Assembly: GCA_030544235.1 (NCBI GenBank)
Contig: CM060466.1
Coordinates: 6,097,092 to 6,161,091 of the forward strand
DNA length: 64,000 nt
DNA from: Lepturacanthus savala
Taxonomy: Eukaryota; Chordata; Actinopteri; Scombriformes; Trichiuridae
Reading direction: 5' to 3'
Below the pieces are notes generated by a model that did not search any database, had not been told where the DNA came from, and worked only from the letters and a program-made list of their open reading frames with translations. A program made the translations under genes and the position numbers. The stretch's first letter is position 1; every line of letters begins with the position of its first letter. Positions 11,101 through 23,134 of the stretch are shown piece after piece.

Positions 11101-14100
11101 GATAAATAAGTGTACCTGTGGCGGTCATTGTCTAAGTTTCCCCTCATTCAGATCCTCCTAAGGTGCGGTTGGCACCCGCGGGGCCCCTGCAGGTCCGGAT
11201 GGGTGAATCCTTGTCGGTGGAGTGTCACGCCACGGGCAGGCCACGCCCCAAACTGTCCTGGAAACGCCAAGGCTCCACTTTGCAGCTGGTTACCACGGAT
11301 ACGAACGACGTCAACACCATACAGGTAAAACGTGACATGCAATTGCATGCAATTTTGGAAATTTAGCATCTTACGTGCTAGCTTTTGTATTGAATATTGG
11401 CAATACAAAACATATTTACCCCATTATATTATCAAATGCTAGATGCAACTGCTCAGTCCGGCTCTGTATCCTTGTGTATTTGCTGAGTTTGATGAGGGAA
11501 ACCAAAAAATACCATTAGCCACATAGCATTTGTAACTGAGCAGCTCTGCTCCAGCTGGTATCGACAAAAATAGGTAAAGCACCTATGGGACTCATGACAA
11601 TGGGAACATTTTCAAAAATGTTGAATTATCCCTTTAAATCTGGTTGCTTTAGCCAGGATTATGCTGCAATATATTTTATATTTAAGTTCCCGGTTAAGGG
11701 CTAAACTTCAATTTTGTAATTATTGGATTATTTTTCTGATTAGTTTCAAGTTATCTTCATTGGAACAAACAGTGCTTTTCTTTCAAAAATAAGGAAATTT
11801 CTGAGTGATCCCAAACTTTTGAAGGGTAGTGAATGCATTTATTCGTAAACATCATCATCATCATCATCATCATCATCATGTGTTTCCTCAGTGGTCTGCA
11901 GTGCGTCCTGAGGACTCGGGCGTGTATATTTGCCAGGCTGAGAACAATGAGGGGGTGTCAGAGGTCAAAGTTGTGATTAATGTGGTCGGCGGTGCTGGTG
12001 CACCGGTGGCGTCAGTGAGCACCACAGAGCTGACCGTGGTGGAGGGACATACGGTCACCATGGAGTGTTCTGCCTCGGGTAAGAGCTCTGCATTGCTTGT
12101 GTGTGTGTGTGTATATGAATCTCTCTTTCATGTCCTTTTTATGCCTCATTGTTTTGTACGTTCCTTCCTTACAGGTTCCCCCACTCCCGTCATCACCTGG
12201 TCCAAGCTGCGCGCTCCGTTGCCATGGAAACACACGGTGGCCGGCGGCGTTCTGAAGCTGACCAGCGTGGGCCGCCAGGACTCGGGTCAATACATCTGCA
12301 ACGCCACCAACGTACACGGCTACAGCGAGGCCTACACGCAGATGGAGGTGGAATGTGAGTGGACTAGATGAAGGCTAGATGTCTTACATCATAGACTTGA
12401 ACAGTGGCCATCTTGTCACAGGCTAACAGTCTGACCTGATGTATTGAACGTAAGGAAAGGAACAAACTCAAATACTCTGGTCATAGGTGTATAGAGGCCC
12501 ATTTCCAGCAACTATCACACAACACAGAAATCACCCTCCAAAATTTAAATAATCAGGTAATCTGTCTTCCTACACAATTTACTACCGCTCAAAAGTTTGG
12601 ATTCACTTAGAAATGTCCTTATTTTTGAAAGAAAAGCACTGTTTTTTCAATAAAGATAACTTTGATCTAATCAAAAATACACTTTATACATCGCTAATAT
12701 GGTAAATGACTATTCTAGCTGCAAATGTCTGTTTTTTGGTGCATCAATATCTACATAGGTGTATAGAGGCCCATTTCCAGCAACTATCACTCCAGTGTTC
12801 TAATGGAACAATGCTCATTGCATCAGAAGCTAATAAATGATTAGAAAACCCATGATGCTAACATGTTAGCACAGCTGAAAACAGTTTAGAGACGCTATAA
12901 AACTGGCTTTCCTTTGACAAAAGAAAAGTTTTTAGAAAAAGAAAACTATATTTCTAACTTTGTCAATGTCTTGTCTCTATTTTCTATTAATTTTACAACT
13001 CATGGTGGTAAATAAAAGTGTGACTTTTCATGGAAAACACTAAATTGTCTCGGTGACCCGTTAGTTACTAAAAAAAAATAATTTGCAGTGTCATAACTAC
13101 ATCTCTGATGTTTATAACAAACCAAATTTAAAAGAAAAATGCACCATTGAAATACATTGTTACGGGTGAGCGAGCTGCCCGCGGCAAGATGGCCACACGT
13201 TCAACTCCACTGGCAGTTAGCATGAATAAGATATCTAGCCGTTCTTATCTATATCTATGGAAATAACTGTCTTCTCGCAGCGCCTCCGTATACCACCTGC
13301 CTGCCTGACCAGGTTAAGCTGCAGCCTGGCGACGCCCTGCACGTGCAGTGCCTCGCCCACGGTTCTCACCCGCTGCAGTTCGTGTGGAGCCGCGTTGGGA
13401 GGCCCAACCTGCCGGCGGGCGCCGAGACCACGAAGGACGGGAGACTCCTCATCGCCCGCGTGAAGCAGGGCGACAGCGGAACGTACAAATGTGTCGCTAC
13501 CAACCACGTCGGCTCCAGCGAGGCCCTGGCTAAAGTCATCGTAAAAGGTCAGCTGGCCATTTTTGGCAGATTCCAATTGCAAAACAACATATAGACAAGA
13601 CAACAACATATAATAAATTATATATATATAAATAACATGAATCATATTACGCACAGTGGACAGACTTACAAACTAACTATACAAAGCATATAGGCTGCAT
13701 GTGAGAGGAGGAAGTATAAAGTGAAAGTATAAATGGGTACTGTCCTATTGACTGGAGGACAATGGTACCACTCAAATTACCTGAAATTAATAATATGTTG
13801 TATTCTATACATATATAAACTTGTTGAAGCAAATGTTAACAAAACTGAAAACAGGTGAAAATGTCTTATTTTTGATGCAATTAGTCAAATATAGAGTAAA
13901 ATTATCCATTATTCTTCCCCTGGAATATTAGTGGATAATATAATTTGAATTATTTCAAGGTTTTTTTTCTTGATTTCTTCATCTTTTTTTGTATTATGGT
14001 CTTTTTTAAAAATGTATTTGGTATTTATAAATATATAATAAATAATATTTTATATATATATATATGTATATATGTATATGACCCCAATGTAATACATTGA

Positions 14101-14287
14101 TATGAAATAATATACCCTTGTAACAATGATATTTGGAATTTTATATAGCAATAGCAATAACATTTTTTGCCTTTTTACACATTTATTAGACAGTTCTACC
14201 CACAGCACCACTCATCGCCCCTTTATCTGAATTTAAAGTCTATAATTTCACCCAATTTCTTCATATTTTCTCTCTTTTACAGCTTAA
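8107..14287 (+). CDS. Secreted four-Ig-domain protein resembling perlecan domain IV, complete
   Basis: Eight coding exons: 8107-8155, 9157-9303, 9391-9525, 11152-11324, 11892-12078, 12175-12354, 13281-13547, 14283-14287. They sum to 1143 nt (380 aa plus stop), all with GT-AG borders and consistent phase. Residues 1-19 form a signal peptide (LILCSLLCS). Four Ig domains follow with Cys-Trp-Cys triads at 43/56/92, 135/147/182, 227/239/272 and 314/326/361. Each has the DxGxYxC-type F-strand or a variant (NQGQYRC, DSGVYIC, DSGQYIC, DSGTYKC). The segments SATVRQGESVSFRC and GPDGSVLTVANARP closely resemble Ig repeats of perlecan (HSPG2) domain IV, so a basement-membrane or matrix role is inferred. 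No membrane segment, LDL-A, laminin G or Ser-Gly attachment cluster is visible. The 380-aa length is far below perlecan's roughly 4,400. It could be an independent HSPG2-like gene or a duplicated fragment. Exon structure is well supported; function is not. Confidence 0.82.
9925..10260 (+). repeat. Interspersed repeat family G, copy 1
   Basis: It matches 30290-30846 over several blocks: 'caaacacaactc(c)aa', 'caccaagc', 'aattaattaacaaata'-like text and 'caacccact'. It lies in intron 3 of the Ig-domain gene, just upstream of Tc1-like copy A2. It is diverged, non-coding and has approximate ends. Confidence 0.5.
10310..10930 (+). mobile_element. Tc1/mariner-like non-autonomous element, copy A2
   Basis: This is a direct-orientation relative of 23952-24730 and an inverted relative of 1196-2140. 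Shared text includes 'ccttatagatttattagagc', 'gaaacatacacagcctgtat' and 'ggatgaagcctgatgtctgg'. It is in intron 3 of the Ig-domain gene and truncated at its right end near 10925. The open frame at 10432-10626 lies inside it and is not a gene. Confidence 0.7.
11750..11879 (+). repeat. Tc1-like MITE end followed by a (CAT)n microsatellite before a splice acceptor
   Basis: The end of a family-D Tc1-like MITE (agtgatcccaaacttttgaa, ending near 11832) is followed by about ten CAT repeats (11850-11879). Only 12 nt then separate the repeat from the acceptor AG of exon 5 at 11890-11891. The branch-point region of this intron is therefore repeat-derived. Confidence 0.75.
12591..13070 (+). mobile_element. 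Tc1-like non-autonomous element, family D copy D1
   Basis: It starts actaccgctcaaaagtttgg and runs to 'catggaaaacactaaattgt' and 'ggtgaccc', the two known ends of a common fish Tc1-type element. The interior matches copies D2 (26900-27415) and D3 (37233-37657) in the opposite orientation. A piece of its interior (gtgtatagaggcccatttcc) is also present just outside at about 12487. It lies in intron 6 of the Ig-domain gene. Confidence 0.75.
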
Positions 14288-14750
14288 GCCAACACCTTGT
14301 TGCCACTGACACACCACCTACACAGGCTAATGCCTGCGAGCCTGGATCGCTGCCATCGAGAAGGTCAAACGGATCGTAACGAGGCGACGCAGAAGATGAC
14401 ATTCAGTACATTCATCCAGTATATAATGGTGAACGAGTGCGAACGATATTGCTGCCTATGAAACCTTTGAATTTACTGTGCCTATGGGGTTAATTTTGTA
14501 CTTTTATAGAAAATTGACACTGTTACTTGTGCTGCGCCTGCCTCATGTCTCTGGAAAGCTTTACCCTGGATTCCTGTGTTGGACTGATGATATATAGTAT
14601 GTATGGGAGTCGTTTCTTCTTCTGGAATGCCCGAACACCCTGTTCTTCACCCCTGCATGTCATCTGCTGTGTTTTTACTGCAAAACAACCTGATCTCCCT
14701 ATATTATGCCCTTAAATATCTATGCAATAAAGTCCCAATGAAAAAGAAAA
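14288..14750 (+). terminator. 3' UTR and poly(A) signal of the Ig-domain gene
   Basis: The stop codon at 14285-14287 is followed by about 440 nt without strong repeats, up to AATAAA at 14726-14731. This supports ending the gene with a last exon that contributes only one residue. Confidence 0.6.
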
Positions 14751-15677
14751 TCAAACATAGAAATGAGATATTGTTATTTTCCAAAGACAAGTCCAATCCA
14801 AGGAGAGCACCCTTCCTACCCAAGCATTTACTATACAGTCCCTTAATGAGAATTTTCATTTTGCCATGTGCCTTTGAATCTGATGACTTTACAACTTTAA
14901 ATTAACTTGATAAAGTCCAAGGAGCCCAAATATGGGGGCGGCATACATGTTTTCTGCATAGAACAGGTTCGCCTGTATGCAAATCATTACATACAATACA
15001 TAAATTGCATGAGAAAAGTCTCAGCTACAACGTTGAATAAAGTATTTTTGGCTGCAAGCACAATTTAATCTGGTGCAAGAACAAGTTGCATGCATTTATC
15101 TTGGCATAAATACTGCTCATATATTGGATTAGTGATTCCTGGATTATTTGAGCTACTAACTCATTTTTCCAAGTTGATATTCACTATAAAACAGGATTTT
15201 TTCCTAGGCGGAGATTGAATTTTAGATTTTTTTTCCTAATATTCTAGCTCCATTAGCTCTATTTGCTCTTCTGTCGTCACCCACATGTTGTAGCTTTCTT
15301 TTGATCCCAGATTTCTGTACAAAGCCCTTGCGGTTGTGGAGATTTTCCATATTAAATGCGGGTATGTCATTTCGAGGCAGGGCCTGGAGGTGATCCGGTT
15401 AACCACACGGTGGCAATGTGTAGCTTAAAAGCACAAACGTTGCCTTCGGGCCAAAAAAAAAAAAAAGCCGCTTGAGCCCTCACACCCTTAACAAATGGTG
15501 GGACAGATGCAGCGCACAGTCAAACTATTGTTTTCCAAATGACTACATGTCATCCCTGAGCTTAAAAGCTTAATGAAAAAAGATGTGGGAGTCAGCTCGG
15601 TGAGTAAATATGGACTGTAGACTCCTCTTGAACAGGCAAAGTTCAGTTTGAGCAGATAAACGTGTTGCAAAATGATG

Positions 15678-15701
15678 CCCCCCCCCCCCCCCCCCCCCCC
15701 C
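15678..15701 (+). repeat. C24 homopolymer
   Basis: An uninterrupted run of 24 cytosines. Its complement is a G24 tract able in principle to form G-quadruplex structure. Length polymorphism or assembly error is likely at such a site. Confidence 0.9.
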
Positions 15702-16560
15702 AAAAGTTGCACAAAACTCACAGCAGCTTTGTTGCCGTTTAGGGTTTGTGAGGCAGCAGTGGGTTCAAAAAAGGAAAGAAACCCTTTTTTTCCAGTGCAT
15801 GCTGCTACAGCGAAGCTTGTATCTGCTGCAGAATGTCCCCCAAACCCCACAGAGAAACAGGCCTTACCCTCTCCAGTTCTTCAAAGCAGAGGAGGAAACA
15901 TCTGCCCTCTGTCACCCCACTCCACCCCCACACTTCACAGGCAGGCCGAGGGAGGGAGAGGGAAGCCGGAGGCTAAATAAATGCACAACGGCCCACAGCA
16001 GGGGGGGTGAAATCTGTTCATTTAGGACGATAAAGATCCATTTAGGTGAAAATAATGGAAAGGAAAAAGCGTATCAGTGACAGAGGGGAAACTAATTCGT
16101 TAAATCTAATCCCTCTCTCAGTGTTTGACTTTGTGTACATATTAACTAGACATGGACATATGCCCTCTAATGGAGTCAGATATAAACACGGAGGTTCATG
16201 AGAGTGCAGATGACGTCCCAGATGATGCACACACACACACACACACACACGCTTTCGGGAGCATTACATTGGTTTATATTACAGTAGGAGCACATAACGT
16301 TGCTGCATTTGCGCCGGACCTCACATTGCTTATGTTTGTTTAAGAGAGGATGAAATAAAGGAAAAAAAAAAACAGGTGATCGGGGAAACATTTTCCAAAA
16401 GATTCCTTCCCCACATCCCTCGACACATTATATTCTCATCTCAAATCTTAAAGGCCGATGCTGTTGCTGGATAAAGTGCAGTAATGATGTGGGAAAACCA
16501 GATCATTCAGGAAGGAACCGATGGTGCGAGAGCTTCCCCGTACAGGAAGGGATAGGTGGA

Positions 16561-16575
16561 GGGGGGGGGGGGGGG
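16561..16575 (+). repeat. G15 homopolymer
   Basis: Fifteen guanines in the spacer about 860 bp from the C24 tract. Non-coding. Confidence 0.9.
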
Positions 16576-18682
16576 TTGCTGTTGCTATGGTTTCCACCTG
16601 TTGAACTCGGAAAAGCTTGCGGCGGGCCGACAGTTTGTAGAAACAACAGTTTCTTCTGGACGTAGGAAGGCCGGGGCTGATGAGGTGATAGGGGAACGGA
16701 GTTCCTGTAGTTTGTCGGCTGCGAATCTGGGACAAATACCAGAGTTCATGAAGCCACACCTGCGTTTAATCTGATCTCACATCGCGTCAATGAAAGCTTT
16801 TCTTTCCTAGACTGATGCAACAGGCAGTAATCGTCTCCTATTAATCAGCTCAGACAGTCAATACTCCCCCTGTGAGAGGAGAGCGGCATGGCCCTGACAG
16901 GAAGGGCTATGCCACAGGGGGAAGAATGAGCGGCAAAACATTCCATATAAGTTATTTTTTCCTGCCTCCCTTCTGATCTGGATAAATAAGATAAAAGCAC
17001 AGCCTTTATTTATGACACAATAACCACGTAATCTATGATCATCCCCAAGAAAGCGGTTCAAGTCCCCTCGAGGGGGGGTCCCAAGATAAATCTGAGAAAT
17101 AATTAAAGGGATGAGAAAGAAAAATATATATTTGTGTTACGCAAAATTGTTCATCCTTAGAGCTGAATAAATATGTTATAATAACAATGGAAAACATGAC
17201 TGTGCTTGTACATGTGCTGTTTAAGGAACTCCTCCATTACGTCAGCTTTCTACCTCGTTATATTTTATTATCTTTTGCTGATAATGCCTTGTTTTATTCT
17301 ACTAATGTTTATTTCATTAAATAAAGATTTGTAGTTGGCTTATTAGTGTTTGCTTAGGGATGGAAGAGGTCTAGAGTAGATAAAATGAATGGATTCAAAT
17401 TCAATTCAAGTCAAATATTTTTTTTTAATAAAACGTTAGTCTTGTCTTATTAAAACATGACCAAATTGACCCAAATCAGAAATAAAATCCACTCAACATT
17501 GTACTGATTGTACCAAGAAGGAGAAGAATTCAGATTTTGCAGTGAAGAAAATGTTATAAAACCTCGCTTTGATTTAAGATTTACATGAGTACACTGGAAC
17601 GCACTGTGAGTACAGTCGCTACCGTTGTATTGTCTCCTCGGCGGAAACTATAGTTTCATTTTCATACCTTTATATCATCTGCAAGATGTCTAAATGCAGC
17701 GCCTGAGACGGCTCCTGCTTCCGCTGTGCTCTAATAGCTTTAGCAGTTCGCAGAAACCCAGAAGCACAATGTGGTTTTCCAGGAAGTCCCCGACTCAAGA
17801 ATCAAAGCATTATCTATAGATCGTCCGGGTCACAATAGACGGCGAGGCTGTAAATTACCCAGAGCAAGGTTTTTCACATCGACTCTTTCAGAATCACTCA
17901 GGCCTTAAAATGGAAAGTGTTGTTGCTGCGTAGAGCAGATACCACACAATAACAGAGAGAGCAGATGTTTGTCTTAGTTTGATGTGTTTTGGAAATGAAT
18001 TTTGATACTCCTGAAAGCACTTATATTTGTTCAACGGATTTAATAGTAGGGTGCGGATAAGACATAATAACAGCCCTGATGTCAGTAGCACCCAGCGGTG
18101 GTTGGTATTAGAACAGCCAGCTCCGTCAGGCTGTAAAGACGCTGCTGCTGCTGCTTGTTGCCAAGCACCGTAAATAAAACAAATAAATAAAATGACAAAA
18201 AAATATATTAGATATGTGAAGTTCTGTGACCTTCCCCTCTTCACCCTTTCAACCCAAAATCAAACTGCTGATTAAACTGATTAAATCACTCCATGTGCAT
18301 GCGTTACACGCAGCATGCACACTTTAAATGACCCACTTTTATTTCTAATACATCTTTGGAACAGATGCTGTCTATATTTATTTATTTAACTACTTAAACT
18401 CCAGTTTTCCTGCCATAAATGATAATAAATATGGAATATCTCTACAACCACAAAGGTTATTGTGCTTAAACTTGGTATCAAAAGAAATCTACACCATGTG
18501 ACTACAGAACAGAGGAGACATAGTTAGAATATTGCAAAAAAAAGCAGAATCTAATGTTGTGTTTTACTACAGATAAAAAATATCAAACTGCAATTAAATC
18601 AAACCTACAGGTCATGCATTCGTTCACTGCCCCCGTATTTCTTCCGTGCAAAAGTTTCTACGTCTTTCAAACGGATGCTGTC

Positions 18683-18685
<3 letters not shown>

Positions 18686-18722
<37 letters not shown>
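18686..18722 (+). repeat. (GT)n microsatellite
   Basis: About 18 GT units, followed within 60 bp by an A-rich run at 18781-18800. Open frames crossing it are low-complexity artefacts. Confidence 0.95.
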
Positions 18723-18723
<1 letters not shown>

Positions 18724-19753
18724 ATACACACTATCACCTGAGAGTGGTGTGTGGTGACACAAACAAACCGCTTGAGGCTCGGAAAAAAAAAAAAAAAAAA
18801 TACAGATCTGGTTAAAAATAAGGGGTATAAAAGCAGAAGAGGAAGGCTGACGCACAATCTGATGTTTGACACAGACGCAGCTCCATCGTTTACTGTACGA
18901 CACGTTTACTTTACTTACAGATAGAACTGGTTAACACTCATCTGCTGCTATTTAAACGTGCTTCATACATACATTACACCGGACTTTCTTATTAAATCCC
19001 TCAAAATATGCTTCATGTTATGTAAAGTGCTTCAACCACCTAACCCCAGGCTTATTTGTCAGTTTTCCTTCCTACAACCACAAGGGTTATTGTACCTGTG
19101 AGTACAGAAGATCTTATATAGTTAAATAAATTTAATTTATTTTCATTTTATATAGATAAAATGTTCTTTTTTTAAAACTTAAAAGACCAAACTGACCCAA
19201 AAATGGGGGAAATAAAACTTAAAATAGTCTTAATTATCTGCAACAGAAAGTTCAATGATTAATAAGATAAAAGGTCCAGGATCAATTATTTGTCCATAAA
19301 GTCATAGAAATCACACTGAGGATCATTATAGAATATATAACAAATATACTATAATATAACATTATAAAAGAAGATTATAAAAGGCCCAATTCAATAATCA
19401 AACAGCTCAAATCTAAATTAAAGATCTAAACAGTGGTTAGTTGCAGCTCTACTACTGATATTATATTAAACTACTCCCTTATTGTATTGATGATGTGGAT
19501 ATTGATGATATATATCGATGCTGTAACATTGTGGTTTACTACAGATAAAAATACTTTATTTAGTGTTGGAGATTTTCTCATGCGATATATGAAAAAAACT
19601 CAACACTACTTCTTTTTTGGGGGGATTTTAACAGGTTAAAAATTAAAATTCTTTTGTAAATGGAGCCCATTTAGAACAGTAGAGCAACTCTAAAATTAGA
19701 AAAGTCTGTTCAGTCAGTTATTTTCTTTGCAATTATTGCCATTTACTATTATT

Positions 19754-19792
19754 CATTCATTCATCTTCTATACCCGCGCGTTCCTTATTAGG
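19754..19792 (-). repeat. 39-bp SINE tail insertion with target-site duplication
   Basis: Only the tail and last bases of the SINE remain (cattcattcatcttctatac). It is bracketed by gccatttactattatt (19738-19753) and gccattactattatt (19793-19807), a 15-16 bp duplication with one indel. It is an extreme 5' truncation. Confidence 0.7.
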
Positions 19793-21174
19793 GCCATTAC
19801 TATTATTGGAACATAAATCATTAAACTACTGGTTTAGCAGTGACATCAATAATAATGACGATTCCACAGTAATTAGACTGGGGAAACAATGATCCTCCAG
19901 GGAATCCACTATGTTTGGTGCTGTCCAGAGTCTGTACTATTGTTTCACAGCAGTTGAATAATAATGGAAAACAGTTACTGAACACGTATAAAATAAACAA
20001 AAAGAAGCGACGTCACTCGGGAGTGAGAAGAGAGGTGTGAGAGGGGGAGGATGAAAAGCAAAACTTGATTCGACCTCGACCTTTTGCTATGATCTAGTTT
20101 TCAGCTGCGCTCAATGGCTGACGGAAAATAAAATGAAAGGTCTTCAGAGAAATAAAAAAAGAAGAGTGAAAAGTTTTCCCCTAAGATGATTGGTCAGGTT
20201 TCCTGATGTTTCTCTCTGTGCTTGACTGAGCCTCAGCATGTCAACTGTGTGATTATGATCCATATACTCATCTACTCTGTTTCCATATGGAAAGATCCTG
20301 TGGAAATGTGTGTGTGTGAGTGTGTGTGTGTGCCAGCTGTTCTGTCATACATCAGTGTTTAAAGTTTTATTCCAACACATATAATATTATACAGAAATTA
20401 TACAGACTTTTACATAAAGGACTAGACTAGAGCATGATTAAAATAGTGTAATTGTGGGTTTATTATACTTTATTGAGTCTGTCTGTAGTTGACAACAGTT
20501 GATTAACATTTAATTTAGTTGTGATCCCTCTGTGACCTTTTCAAACTCTCTCACGATCCACGGGTGGGTTAAATCCTTCTAGAGTCTGTGAAAAACACTT
20601 ATTTTTAAACACTGTCTAGTCTTTGATTCTAAAGCACAGGTCTTTCAGAGCCGTGATGCTGCGTGACAGTTGTTTTTCTTTCTGGAAACAGAACCCTTCT
20701 GAACTCTAATCCCGAGCCCAGTTTTCCGTTTGATTTGATCAATCGCCAGCAGTGACGTCGTTCATTTTACCCGCAGCTTTTTACTCTGCTCTTGTCTTAA
20801 AGCGGCGGATGTGTGTTCGCTTCTAAACGTGGGTTTTAGAAGCAAAACCACGGACACATGCTTGTTCTGCATAAATTAACGAATTCGCAGGTTCCCCTTT
20901 AACCACAGGGAAATTTTTCTTCATCTACTAGTTCATGGGGAACTAGACCTGACCTTTATCAAACCCATATCCTTTTAACCCTCGAGGTGTTGCTGCATGT
21001 ACCATGTGCATGAAATGTGAGTAGTAAATGGAAAATCTCTAGGTTACAGCAAAAGGGCAATTTGGTTTATTTCTGCCATTTATTAGTAATCGCACAGTTT
21101 GTTCACTGTTTACTATTTACCAGAGCATTCAGCATTGTGCAATATAGCATAGACAATACTGTCAATACAATATA

Positions 21175-21560
21175 TACACATCTGGAAAAAAATTAGAGAC
21201 CACTGCGGGTTTTTTTTTTCTGAAATCAGCATCTCTACATGTATTCCAGCCATTTTACTCCAGTGTCTGTTGAATTCCAACACATGAACACCTCATTCTG
21301 CTTAAAGAGGAACCAGGAGTGGAATAAAGTCACCAAAGAACAATGGTAAAGACTGTGGAGAGCATGAAAAAATGCATGAAAACTGGGATTAAAATTAAAG
21401 GTTATTGCACCAAATATTATTTCTGAACTCTCCTTGAGTGAAAACATTAGTCTTTATGTTTTAAAATGAATTTGATCTTGTTTGTGACCTAAAAACATTG
21501 TATTTTTTGTTATTTTGACCATTTGTCATTTCCTACAAATAAATGCTTTAAACTATAATA
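21175..21560 (+). mobile_element. Tc1-like element remnant
   Basis: It starts acatctggaaaaaaattaga and 'gaccactgcg', the terminal sequence of a widespread fish Tc1-type family. It contains 'ggaaccaggagtggaataaa', derived from the transposase region. It ends near 'cctacaaataaatgcttta'. Only a collapsed remnant remains and no intact transposase is present. Confidence 0.6.
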
Positions 21561-22144
21561 TATTTTATTTGGAATTTGGGGGAAAGGGTTAGTCAGTTTG
21601 TCAGTAGTTTATAGACTCAAACAAAATCATTCCTTTTGTGCAAACACATACCTATAAGTAGTACATTTAGAAAAAATTATAATATAAATATATATATATA
21701 TATATATAGTGCTGAGCTGTATATATGACAAAATATAGCATATAATTCAAATATTCAAAGTGATTATTGTCATGTTCACAGTGTAGAAACAAGTTTCTCT
21801 GTACAATGAAATTCTTACTTACATTCATGTTATGAATGACATGAATGCTGTAACAATAAAAATAGTAAAAAGGTATTAAAGTTAAAGAATAAAATAACAC
21901 ACAAGTAACAGAATATAAATATAAACTATAAGTAGGCAGATTATGTACATATATTTACAAATAATGTGCAATGAATGATTCATGCAAAAACTTTATAATA
22001 TAAAATATAATAGACATTTTATGAAAATAGTGCAATCCAATATGACTACGACACTATGATGTCATAATATGCAAATATGCAATATGCAAATTAAATAGGT
22101 CAATTTAATCCTTACATAAACTTTGGGTCACTCAAGTCTCTACA

Positions 22145-22255
22145 CTACCACTCAAAAGTTTTTGGTTTTGTGTTTTCCATGAAAAGTCACACTTTTATTT
22201 ACCACCTTGAGTTGTAAAATGAATAGAATATTATATTAGTGACCCCAAAGTTCAC
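22145..22255 (-). mobile_element. Tc1-like family D fragment
   Basis: 'cactcaaaagtttttggttt' is followed by 'ttccatgaaaagtcacactt' and 'gagttgtaaaatgaatagaa'. This is one end of the family-D element; the remainder is missing. Confidence 0.7.
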
Positions 22256-22499
22256 TTCACTTTTAAATTATAGCCTAAAGGGTTAAACCAAGCCTTCACC
22301 CTGAAAACAATGCTTTACATTATGAGGCACCTCAATGTCACTGTTAAAACATTTACATCCCCACTACATGTGCTTTTAGTACAAATCCTCTTCCTCATAG
22401 AACATGACTTCGCATTTGTTACCATTACGATGCAACTTATTTCTTCCCACCCGCAAATTGTTCCTAAAAAGCTCTCACATAACATGTGGACTCTTAACA

Positions 22500-22640
22500 C
22501 CCAGCATAAACAGGTGTTTTCATCGTTTTGCTGCAGGTCAGAGACGCAAACTTTGCGGGAAGAGGAGGGAGTTACGTCATGTTCCTGACAGATGTGGAAC
22601 ATGTGGAGCTGCGGGTACAAACGTGTAGAGATTAACACGC
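22500..22640 (+). repeat. Local duplication, unit 1
   Basis: It shares an ordered set of words with 23135-23275: 'aaacaggtgttttc', 'gcaaac/acaaactttt', 'gtcatgttcc', 'gcgggtac/gcaggtag' and 'gattaacac'. The copies are direct and about 635 bp apart. It has no recognisable coding content. Confidence 0.5.
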
Positions 22641-23134
22641 GCGTTACATCTGTTTCCTGTCTATGTGATGAAAAGAGGTCGAGACTGTTTCAGTTCAGAT
22701 GATTTTTCAAACAGTAGATGTTTAATTTGGCAGCTAGTGTCACGATTAGAAACTGTTCAATTCAGGCAGAACCTCATAATCATTATACAAGTTTTGCAGT
22801 AAGACCCTAAACCCTTTAGTGCACATGTACAAATCCATCATCTTACATGAGAAGCAGTGTAATAAAATAGCATGATGAGCCTTTTCTTGTAAAATGAGTT
22901 CCTTGAAAAGAAAAGCTGTGGGGAACAAAAGTTCTTTCAGTTCAAAGTTCTTCTTTTATAGCGTTAACAATAAGTGACGCAATAGTCAAACTGTTTCCCT
23001 GTGGTCGAGGTGAAATAACCCGCATCTCATGATCTAACGCTTATTATGCAACTTCGTTTTTATTCTCACCGATCAAATTAGTCTTAAAACTCAATCATTA
23101 AAAAAAAAAGGCCTCGAATACCAGACGCCAGACA

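Larger units (their letters stand above)
14751..21170. other. Intergenic gene desert, first part
   Basis: No exon set could be built. It contains homopolymer tracts (15678-15701 C, 16561-16575 G, 18781-18800 A), CA/GT microsatellites (16228-16250, 18686-18722), fragments of MITE family B near 17400-17580 and 19160-19290, and a 39-bp SINE tail (19754-19792). The region 16050-17100 is less AT-rich and relatively repeat-poor and could hold a conserved non-coding element, but this cannot be shown from one sequence. Confidence 0.55.

Noticed and set aside
15488..15980. Glycine- or proline-rich frames on both strands
   Set aside because: Produced by the C24 tract; no splice or domain support.
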